From assembly GCA_030248215.1 (NCBI GenBank), contig JASANG010003711.1, positions 372,001-436,000 on the forward strand: a stretch of DNA of 64,000 nt, read 5' to 3'. How positions within the stretch are numbered: the first letter of the stretch is position 1; every line of letters begins with the position of its first letter. Below are positions 47,094-57,878 of this stretch, piece after piece. Source of the DNA: Enoplolaimus lenunculus. Taxonomy: Eukaryota; Nematoda; Enoplea; Enoplida; Thoracostomopsidae. Both the position numbers and the translations under genes were made by a program. A model generated the notes under the pieces. That model was not told the DNA's origin. It worked only from the letters and a program-made list of their open reading frames with translations, and did not search any database.

Positions 47094-47421
47094 AAGAGTG
47101 GATGATCACTCTTTATAACAAGAGTGTGTAACTGGGTACATTCTGTGTATTAAAGAATGTACCCGGCACGCGTTGCGTTTTTGGCCTACCCCCCTTGTTT
47201 AGGGGGTCTGTATGCAGTTTTATATCGTAGTAAAGGAGGAAATTGTAACTCCCCCTTGTTTAAGGGGGGTAGGTGTACTGAAGCATACTGTTAATCTCTT
47301 GCGTAAACCCCCCTGATTGAGGGGGAGTCGAACAAAAATGCAACGCGTGCTGGTACATTCTTTAATACACAGAATGTACCCAATTGCACACTCTTGTTAT
47401 AAATAGCGATCATCCACTCAT
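47094..47421. mobile_element. Mutator-like MITE with long terminal inverted repeats
   Basis: 328-bp element whose two arms of about 95 bp are near-complementary (agagtggatgatc, then ttataacaagagtgtg, then tacattctgtgtattaaaga and gcacgcgttgc). They enclose a loop with CCCCC/GGGGG-bounded segments. It is flanked by a perfect 9-bp duplication ggttttact (47085-47093 and 47422-47430). Long arms with a 9-bp duplication are typical of the Mutator superfamily. Confidence 0.82.
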
Positions 47422-48004
47422 GGTTTTACTTACTATGGTGCTTGGCAAAGTTTTACTTAATTTTAAGCAAACACAAAATTTTTAGCTTTACATTTACTTA
47501 ATTAATCAGGAAATGACAGCAGTATAGTTTTACTTATTTACATTATTTAAGCAAAGAATTACTCAATATTTAGTACACTTATAGTTAAAAATGTTAGAGT
47601 GTTTTTACAGAGCTACGACAATTTTTGGTGACCGCCGGTTTCACCGTTTTTCCCTCCAGTTACACCCTGTTTATATACAGCTTAACACCTGAAGAAAACG
47701 TGGACCAAAATTCATTGCTTTTAACGTTTTACCGATCTCGCCGTTGATGTGCTGCACTCAGCAACTTTCATTGATAAATCTGGTCGCTGTAAGTATATGT
47801 TGTAAGTATTGACACTATCGCTAATGTTATTTTGAAGGGAGTGAGCCGTATTTAAAGCATATCCTAAACCAAAGCCTCGGCGGCCAATGTATGTATAGCA
47901 CAGGGGATTCCAGTTTTCCACGGTGGAAAATTTATGACCAGGAGTGCAGAGCAGCTACTCCTGTAAGAAGGCCTGATTTTCCACTGGTTTGGTTGAAAAA
48001 ATCA

Positions 48005-48300
48005 CACGCATAGGTTTTGCTGGGGAAGAGTGAAAATTTACAAGCCTGGATATTCCCTGGTACGGTAGGGAAAATCTGTAGTGTAAAGTTTGTTTGGAAA
48101 ACGGGAAAAGTGGAAATTTTCAAAGCTTAGATTATGCCTAGTTGTTATGGAAAATCTGAAACATAGGCATTGGTTGGAAAACGGAAAAAGCGGAAAATTC
48201 TAATGATTAGATTTTTCCTTGTTAGTATGAAATATCTGAAGCATAGGTTTGGGTTGGAAAACGAGAAAAGTGGAAAATTGAAATGCCTAGATTTATGACT
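48005..48300. repeat. About 82-bp tandem repeat, three to four units
   Basis: Phrases ggttggaaaacgggaaaagtgg, tggaaaatctgaaacatagg and cttagattatgcctagttgt-like recur at about 48085, 48168 and 48249. Units are diverged by 10-20%. No coding potential. Confidence 0.7.
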
Positions 48301-48409
48301 TTGCAACTAAACTCGGTTCGAAATCGTAACGCGATTAATGTTTTAGTGATACCGCTCATTATCGAATCAAGCTGCATTATGTCAAATCCGGTAACAGGCA
48401 ATTAAAGCT

Positions 48410-49665
48410 ATCGTTTTGGCGGCAAATTGGCTTCAACATTTGAATTTTGGTAAAAGAATTCAATGGCTGCAAAATTTTATTTTCCGAGGGAAAATTTAAA
48501 GTTTGGTAGTAAATTCAAATCTTGGCGGACAGGGTGCAACCGGAGGTGAAAAATACCGGAGCCGGAGCCCAACAAAACTTGCTGGAACTGGAGGTGAGGC
48601 GAAATGTAGTAAAAATAATAGTTAATTAGTTAATTTTAGCCAATATCTGCAATATGTTGTTAAGTTATTTGGTTTTACGTTAATTTTCTGGAAAATTTTG
48701 GAAATTCTATTCTGAAAATTGTGACAAAAGTAAAGCGAAACACACTAAACAGATAAATTTTGCTAAATTGTGCGAAGTTTTTACTATTGAAATTGCCGGA
48801 GCCGGAGGCAGAGCTCCGGTTGTACCCTGTTGGCGGGAAACTGAAATTTTAGCGGGAGCGTTCAAATTTTGGCGGAAAATTCAAATTTTGTCGAAAAATT
48901 CAAATTTTGGCGGAAAATTCAAATTTTGTCGAAAAATTAAAATTTTGGCGGAAATTTCAATTTTAGCGAGAAAATTAAAATTTGGGCGTGGAATTCAACT
49001 AAATCCCCATTTTGAGATGTTCAGTAGAACTCAATATGTCATACGTTATTAAAAGCTGTCTGTTGAATGTCATGTGATATTTGCATTAAATTTGAAATAT
49101 CGTATGATATTCACTGTAATGTCCTAAGATATCATGTGACACTATTTAATTGACACCAAAGCAGTGGTTTGTATATCAGTGTGGTATGATATTCAGATGT
49201 TGTCTGTTTACATTATATAGGTTGACCAATTTTATAGTTGATGCAAAATCAACACAGGACAAAGCATGTCCCACGTTGCCTCAGATTTAACGTGAACTAC
49301 GCATAAATTTCCCGTCAAAATATGTTTTGAATTTACCGTCACAATTTGAATTTCCGCCAAAATTTAAATTTTCCTGCCGTAATTTGAATTTCTTGCCAAA
49401 ATATAAATTTTCCTGTAAAAATTTGAATTTTCCCGCGAACATTTGGATTTCCCGCCAAACTTCGAATTTTCCCGGCAAAATTTCATTGAAACTTCGCCGA
49501 CAAAATTTGAATTTTAACGCCAAAATTTGAATTTCTCAGCCAAAATTTAGTTTTCCCCGCCAAAATTCGAATTTACAGCCAAAATTTAAATTTTCGCGCC
49601 ATAATTTGAAATTTCCTCGCCAAAGTTTGAATTTCCCGCTAAAACTTCAATTTTCCCGAATCAAT
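48410..49665. repeat. Fold-back structure made of two opposed tandem arrays
   Basis: The left array (48410-48529 and 48830-49000) repeats caaattttggcggaaaatt. The right array (about 49300-49665) repeats its complement, aatttgaatttcccgccaaa. About 300 bp of non-repetitive sequence separates them. Units are 22-23 bp. A hAT MITE interrupts the left array. Confidence 0.78.
48530..48829. mobile_element. hAT MITE inserted in the left array
   Basis: 300-bp element with ends cagggtgcaaccggag and ctccggttgtaccctg. Flanks ttggcgga and ttggcggg match at 7 of 8 and are themselves part of the array unit. A sister copy is at 28333-28656. Confidence 0.85.
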
Positions 49666-50522
49666 TTCAACACATGTTATCTGAATATATTTCATTATGT
49701 TTTTGAGTTTACGGAAACTCCTACCCTACAGTAATCGTCATTGTACAGTTGCAAAAGTTTTTAACTGGCGTTTTAATTGTAGATTCAGTTCAAATTTTCG
49801 TTTTAATGATAGCAAATGTTAATTTGCGACAGAAGTTCGATTAGGCACCGATGTAACGTAACCAAAATTTAAAACCTATGAAAGAGATTTACAACTCACG
49901 AAAAAAGATCAAAAGATTGTCTAAGGACACAAACATAGATCTGCTAAAACTTTATAATAATGGTAGGTAAACCCGTCAAGTTTACATCATGATTTTGACG
50001 ATAAAATTCTAGTTTGGAATGTTATGAAACATAATTACTCTTTCGTATCTCCAATATGTATGCCTTTGAAGATTACCGAAAGCAAAAACTGGAGTCATCG
50101 CCCGAGAGAGGTGACAAAACAGAGTCACTGAACGACACCGCTCTCATAAAAACTACAAAAAATTTTACAACGTTTGCCGGAATATCCAGTAAAAATCCTA
50201 TACCAGTGCCGGTGGCCGAAATAAATTTTCGTTGCTAAGCTGATCCGGTGGTACGTATTAGATTTTCATCAATGAAAAAACTTATTCATGAGTGAAGACA
50301 AATCACTAATTTAAAACGCTATCCTAAAATCATTGACAGGGCGATAATTTAGTTAATATTTGGCTATAAATTTAAATGCCTGTTCAGAACGCAATTCTAC
50401 TCAGCTTAATAGCAAGCTGCATCAAAGTTGATCCGTAAAGCTTTAAAACGTCGACAAAAAATTTGTTAAGTTTTGAGACTACATCAAAATCTGAGTATAC
50501 AGTTTATACCGTACACTTAACA

Positions 50523-50630
50523 ACGGGCCCGTAGCCAAGGAGGGTCCAGGGGGATCACTCCCCTAGAAAATTTTCAAACTAGCTTGTATTAAGTCACCGG
50601 AAACCCTTGTATTCCTTTGGACACGGGCCT
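50523..50630. repeat. GGGCCCGTAGCC short repeat
   Basis: Inverted ends acgggcccgtagcc and acacgggcct enclose gaaaattttcaaact and gaaacccttgtatt. Relatives lie at 59772-59946 and, as one end only, near 63095-63135. Confidence 0.5.
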
Positions 50631-51388
50631 ACTTGACAACCTGCTGCTGCTTATCTTATTTAAGTATGTGGTGTTCGGAACCTGTTCAATGCCATGGCTC
50701 GTGGCCCTCTTTTATTTAGGTCTACGGACTAACGTTAATTTGCAAAGTTGTTTCTGTTGTAAAAACCTCCTAGTTTCTGACCGGAACTTCAGATCGTAAT
50801 TCAAAAAGAATAAACCCAATGTTTTTATCTGGTTGCTTCAAATAACGGAACTTTGCCGTGTTTATCGGCACATTTAATCTAAACATTTTTCGCGACCTCG
50901 CCTCAGCGAGGCCGTGTTTAGATGGTTGTTCGCGCATAATTTGTATACGCACAGTATGTCTATTATAATTGTAATATCGTCATATATATTGGTTACATTT
51001 GGCCTGGACAGAGATTATATATATTTGTTGAAGCTACACAAGGTCCGTGGATAATTAAATATATATTGTAATCGGACAAGCTATCTCCTAGAATGCGCTT
51101 TCAATTTCGTTGGGTGGCCCCTATTCCAGCCAGTTATACCCGGTGACCAGTTACCACTGGCCGCAAACGTGACGGAGCGGCTCACAGAGTCTGTACAAAT
51201 AAGTAACGAGTTTTAACAATAGTTTTGCAAGAAATATTACTTGTTACCTCGATATTGATTGTAATGCATCCCCCACTTTTAGATACGCACAGAACATAGA
51301 ATTTTACATTGTCAAATGACGTTTGCTTTTGCTGGTCAAGAATTAGAATTTAGTGCTACTGTTTTAAATCACCAAAAAAATCAATTAC

Positions 51389-51563
51389 CAGTGGCGGATC
51401 CACGATTTCAAAATGGGGGGGGGGCAAAAGTTCACAGGTAATAAACTTATTTTTTCGTCCACACACAAACCACGAACTATTGCCATAAAATTGCTATATA
51501 ATTTTTGTCGAGATGCTGTTGGGGGGCCACGGCCGGGGTGGACCCCCCATGGATCCGCCATTG
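51389..51563. mobile_element. 175-bp hAT-type MITE (CAGTGGCGGATCCAC)
   Basis: Ends cagtggcggatccacg and catggatccgccattg are inverted copies. Flanks tcaattac and tcagttac match at 7 of 8. The interior has G-runs and C-runs near the ends and no coding frame. Confidence 0.82.
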
Positions 51564-54500
51564 TCAGTTACAATTTAGGTACGCTTGCAGTATAAATGAA
51601 GAACCAGCAAATGATAAAGGATGGTAAGAGGTCAATACATTTTTGGACACAGTAGCTGTCAACCGACGCGCATCTATGCTAAATACATTTCGAAGGACTA
51701 CATTAAGCATTACGATTGTATATACTGTTTCCAGTGCCGGAGTTAGGGCAGCCACCCTTCTCGCAAACAGGTCCATAGATTGCAACACCAAGGTTTACGA
51801 TGATTTATTTGAAGTGGTTAGGGTGGCGGCTCTATTTGAGATGGGCCCGTAAACGAAGCGTCGGCTGCTTCGGCCTTACCGAACTCAAATCTTGGTTACG
51901 CCGTACAAGTTATTCGACCACGAATAATCAAATTAAAAGCGCTGCATCTTTATTAATATAACAACCAGTAAAGAAACATCGATAACGCGACATATATGAA
52001 GACACAACACAAAAATGTACAAAATTCAACACGATTTGATTGGATGGCAAAGATACTGGTGTATACAGTGAAAAAATTGACTCGACGACGATTCGTCGCC
52101 CAACAACTCGTCGATTGCCAACGCGTAAAACCTGAAATTTCGTTGATCCTGACAATTTGGCCCCCCCTGCCTACTAGACGATCCTACCCACGTTGACTTG
52201 AGACGGGCTGCAAATCACCGGATCGACAAGTTGCCGTACGTACTAAAAGGGGACAAGACATGTCTGGTCTACTAGTTCTCGGGGCCGACACGATGTCGGG
52301 CTGGAAGTTACTTGTTGAGTAGTCGTCGAGTTACAAATTGTAGTGTTACCGAAAAAATGGCGCAATCGGCGTTGCAGATTTCGTTTTCTAAGGCATTGAT
52401 ATTTTATGTCGAAAATCTGATCAAAAACCTATGCGATATCGGCGAAACAACCAGCATGAAACAATTTTATTGTCGTTTTTAACTTCGTTACAGCAGTTTT
52501 TACAGAATTTTGCGCACCAATATATATAAATACGTTGCTTTTATAGCTTAACTCCTTGACAGAAACTGGTACATATGCACAGCCTATACTCAACATAAAC
52601 CTACACTGCAATATTAAAAAGATGCTTAATTTCTTCATTCAACTTTAGCTGAGAAGATGCTTTGCGCGAAAATTGTGTTGAACCAAAGTCAAATTCAAGC
52701 AAAATAAAGGTGCCGATTGAAAGGAGTATAGCAGATTAGATATCTTCATTAATCACTGGTCAATTAAGCATCTTATTTTATATAAAGTCTATATGTTATG
52801 ACAAAATTTTACAGTCAAAGGAACAAAGAACATCGCTCTAAATTTTAAAATTAATTATTCGTACGCAAAGAAAAATGTAAGAAAAATGACCAAAAAATAA
52901 TTAGCAGTCTTAATAATCCGCGTACATAACACAAATATTCTTTCAATCTATGTTTCTAAAACAATCTTTGAAAAACCAACAATGCTTGCATACTTGTGAC
53001 AACGGTTTATATTTCAACTTTGAACTTGCAAAATTTCAAGACAACTGATGAAATCGAATATGGGATATATAGTGTAAGCTCTGTAGGTAATTCCATAGAC
53101 TAGCAACACACTAAATTCTGTTCATGAAATTATACAACGCGCAGTGTTTAACGATTATTATGGTGCGTATTCGCAGTCGAAAATTTTAATATGAAAGTGA
53201 ACTCGTTTAATCGAACGCCGATATGTTGTACCTTTGCATTTTAAGCATTCCAAGACAATTCAGTAAACTATGTTTGGTTATTCAATTTATCCAATAGCAG
53301 TTGCTGCAGAAATATGACAAAATGTTAAAATTCAAAATGGCATTTTCGAAAATATATTTCATTTGGCGGTGCGGTATAAAATGAATGAGTTATGGTCGGT
53401 CATAAAATACGTGGTTCCTAAAAAACTGATCGCAAAATTTTAAAACGGTATGGGAGAAGTAGCTTCATTCAGAGTTTTGTTGTAATCTTTACAAAAAGTA
53501 GATATTACCACACAACACATTAAAATAAAAGCATCAAATATTGATAAAATCAAATCAATTTTTATATGGATTAAACAAATTTTTATATGATAGCCATACA
53601 TCTACCATACGGCAGTGGTTAAGCGTCAATCACAAACACAACAAAATTAAATTATCGCAAACTAATCAATAATTAGAGTAGGGGACTGCAATAGAGTAAA
53701 GTTAAGCTTTACATTATTTTGTTTGCTTACGCTTAGGAATATGCTTATACTATTGTTACGGCCCTGTTCTCTATACATTGGCCTTTTCAGCTATACCATT
53801 CCTTTTGATTAAAAACAAAACAAGTATCACACATTTGCGAAGATAGCTTTGGCTTCATGTATGCTGCATGCAAGAATGGTAATCTCGGTAACCTTTTTCG
53901 GCTGATTATGTTTTAAGTTTTTTGTCGACGTACTTTGCGTGTTCAAAAAATTTTGCAAATCCCGTGCAATTTTTAAAATTTACACGGAACTTTGCACGTT
54001 TTCACAAAGAAAACTGTTTTAAAAGCTGAGGTCTGTCATTGTAAAGATCTTTCAGAGTATTCTATACACATGACCAAGCATATTTAGGCATTCCTGCACG
54101 TTCTTAGTTAAATTTTAGTAACCGAAAGCATTAAATATCAACAATGTTTATATTGGCAATATAAATGAGTAGACGAATATGTACAAGAACAAGCATAATA
54201 AAAAACAAACACATAGCAGCTTGCAAAACGTCATGGCATCATGAAAACCTTAATGTGCCTTTGTATGCCCAATATAAATTTTCTTAGCGTAACTTTATTC
54301 CGGTTTCAAAATTTGTGGGCCTAACGAAACCTCGTCTAAGTCTTCGCATCATTTTTGGAGAGACACAAAAATAGCGTATTTAACATGCTTTAATGTTTAA
54401 AAAAGTACCTTGGCTCGCTCGCACAACTGGTTACATGAATTTTTTCCCTAACGATATGAAATCCTGCCTACGTCAATGTTAAACGTTCACGAATTTTGGA

Positions 54501-56711
54501 TTTAAGAGCTATACTAACGGTAATTCGACATTTACTACCCTTATGGTCTAGTTCCTTAATTTTGGTTACCGACCGAATATATAATACCAGTATACTCAAT
54601 ATATATGCGCAGCACGCGTTACCAATCAAACTTAAGTAGGTAATTTTTAAATAAATAGCAAACTATTAAACATTCAACTTGTTCAGCATGGAAAACATTA
54701 TTTAACGCTTAACCTTAATTTTTGGGCAAGTCATAGCAAAGTAAAGTTATAATAATGTTGGTATGCGCAGCCTGAAAAACGAAAACCATGTTAGAATCAA
54801 ATTGTTCACAGTATTTTGCGAAGTACTTTTCTGGAGTAGGAAATGCTGCAAAAAGAAAAGCTTATAAACTTATTAATACAATTTTTACCATGAAATCGAA
54901 AAAAGACAAACATCGAATGGATATTAATCAAATGCAAAATCAAAGCCAACGATAACATATATGTTTCCAATATGAAACGTAAAGATGACAGAGTCGCTTA
55001 TATGTTGATGTATTTGTAACCGTAGGCTTAGGCTTAGGCGTACGCGTCAGGATATAAGCGTAGGGTTACACATAGGCTTATAGGCTTGGGCATAGGCATA
55101 TGTATGTGTTTTTTAAACCCAAAGCCTAAGCGTACATGTTAAAGAAAGTACAAGAGCCAGCGAATCAGTAAAAATCGGTGTCGGTGTACTTATTAATAAT
55201 TTCCAAACTATGCATAAGGCTTAACAGCATTTACTACTTCAAATACGGCGAAAAAAATTTTGGTTATTAACCAGAAAAATAATGAGTCAAACTAACTGTT
55301 ACATTTACCCGTAAAGGAACTTTGTTTAAAAATTTGAACTAAAATGTAATATAACAAATTTGTTTTAGGACCAACCAAAACACTTTTGATTCGGTCTGGT
55401 GCAATACGTAGTGATTACTATGGGTAAGATAATGTGTCAAAATTTTACCGGATACATATACATACACATAGTGATGAATACGCAAACAACAATAAATGCA
55501 GCGGTACACATGCGTATTAGTTTTGCCCTGTGAACCAGTTTAGCGTCGAAAAATATCAGCATCAACCACCCATATATTAAGTGCTCAATCTTATCACTTG
55601 TAAAGTTGTGAATATGAGTCAAATGTTTTCGAGCACAAGTTTAAATATATGTCATGTAAAACTTTCAATCGCACCAGCGCAGGTAGTGCGAAATGTTGTT
55701 TTACCTCAAAAATAATCTTCATCTCCTCATTGTCACCGCTACTGAGGAGTTCTGCACAAGTTGTTTTACTCAATATGACGCTGACCTGGTTACGGACCAA
55801 CATTCAAAAATGACTTAGATCCGATGACTTAGATAAACAATCACAAGATTATACAGACACTTTGTAGTATAAATGTATTATAGGTAAAAATGGTGTTAAC
55901 CGAATTACGGTTTCTATAAACGTTTTCTGTACCGAATGACTAAATTTAAACTTCACAAAGTGTTACAATTTTTTCATTAATGGTTTGATACAGCAGTTGC
56001 TAACAACAGTATTAGTTAAAGCTGTAGACCGAGGAGAACAAGGCTTCTGTGACGGTTTCAAAAATTTCCGAATATTTTAACTGATTTAGGTACATTCTAA
56101 AAAGTTAATTGTTTAAATCCGGATTACAAATTGTTTTCACACTCTTACTTTTACTATCTGATATTAGATTTGATCCACAGCAATCACAAACGCAATAATC
56201 ACTAACTACCAGCAGGCATGTAAGGCCAGAAAATAATAAATTCCGAAAGTTAAAAACTCAAAAAATATCAAAAACTGAAGTATATTTATGGGTAGCTACT
56301 ACAATGAGAGTGAATTGTAGAATTGGCGAATATTAAAATCACAAAATGTACAACATGATAACATATAGCAGAAACAATATTTTAAAGTAAAAACATAACT
56401 CGATTTACCAGTTTTAAACTATCGCTTGATCCAATTAAACGCCAGCAACAACCTGAAATTTATAAAACAAAAGTTAAACTCAATTATTACCTAAAATAAC
56501 GAAAAACTTAACACATTCTCAAAATACAAAGCTGCAATAACGCAATGAGTACACAATGCATCCGAATAACAGTATACCCGAATCAATTATTAAAAAATCG
56601 ACTATTCATAATAATTGCTGTAAAACACAAAATAAAAGTAAAATTCATCCAAGGTTTTCATAGTATAAATGCGCAAGAATTAAGTCAAAAACCTTCGCCC
56701 AGCGTATACAA

Positions 56712-56885
56712 TAGTATAAGCATATCCCTAAGCCTAAGCCTAAGCGTAAGCGTAAGCGTAAGCAAAGAATAAGCTTACACCTAAGCCAAAGCCCAAGCAA
56801 AAAATTTAGTCTAAAGCTTAATCTTAATACTCAATTGCAGTTCCGCAGAAAAACGTACCGCCCTAATTTTTCCATAGGCCAAACA
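56712..56885. repeat. Hexamer-rich dispersed repeat
   Basis: Contains cctaagcctaagcctaagcg followed by (taagcg)n. It then has cttaatactcaattgcagtt and ttccgcagaaaaacgtaccg, which recur at 36745-36900. It is an interspersed element, not a telomere. Confidence 0.6.
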
Positions 56886-57608
56886 CTCTAAGTTAAAGCG
56901 CCCTAGCCTTTGCATGCTTAAAGGTTAAATGTACGGCACTACGGCTTATATACTGTACGACTAGCGCCCGTATTTTCCAATCTGTATAGCGCTATTACCA
57001 GCTGAACGTATCGTGAGGTTCAAAATTCGGTACATTTTACACGTTTGACCTATTCTACTACGTCTGTGTCAATTTTAAGATCCGCAATTGCGGTATTTCG
57101 TCTGTTTGATAAAACTATCGCTAACGAGTGAATGAATGGTGTTATATACGAATTTTGGTGTATGGAAAATTTCAACTTTTTAGCTCGATCGAAAGCAAAA
57201 TTCAAACTTTTTGAATTTAATTAAAAAAGCTTAATTAGTCTCTTTGTAAGGAAGACATCGAATACAATCAAATTCTATACACAATTTACAAAATTACGGG
57301 TATTTTCAAAAATGGAAATAAACATAAAAATGTACATTTCATAAGATATTTTAAAAGCGACATTCAGCGCATAAACGATACATTCATTTTGATGGCAAAA
57401 TTGTGAACCCTGAAATGCCTCAGCATTTCGTTAAGTCAACACCGGTATAAATCAACCCATATCTTCCAAGATCACCGGTACCTAAATGACCCTTGTCGGA
57501 AAAACATTCCATAAAATCGAAACAAAAATTGCGTTGTGAGACTGTGAGACGATGGCACTACAACGAACGGTGTCGAAATTCACAGCATGAAAATTAATTC
57601 AATTTGAG

Positions 57609-57614
57609 TTTATT
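57609..57614 (-). promoter_or_regulatory. Candidate poly(A) signal of the ataxin-1-like gene
   Basis: AATAAA on the - strand, 264 bases beyond the stop codon. Later sites may also be used. Confidence 0.4.
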
Positions 57615-57878
57615 TTGTTATACGAGCGTAGGTTTAATAGCAATAAACGGTCATACTTTTCGTTCTAACACTTCCAATATACTTCTTGTTCCAGGAGCTT
57701 CGCCAAAATTCGCTAATGTCTTGTGTGAAGCTTTTTTCTCAGCAAAAATCGCTTTATAGTATGCCGCGAGCAGCTTTGAGTCGAAACATTAATTTGTGAC
57801 CCCTTCAAATGGGTATAAGCAACCCATAGTAATAATCTATGCAAACATGTTCCAGGTCAAACAAAACCTAACAGCCGC

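Larger units (their letters stand above)
44380..57878. other. 13.5-kb intergenic region between AFG2A and the ataxin-1-like gene
   Basis: No convincing exon on either strand. The first half (to about 51600) is a patchwork of minisatellite, MULE-like and fold-back repeats listed separately. From about 52400 to 57800 it is plain AT-rich sequence with only hexamer-type repeats near 53735, 55020 and 56720. Part of this may be 3' untranslated sequence of the ataxin-1-like gene. Confidence 0.55.
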
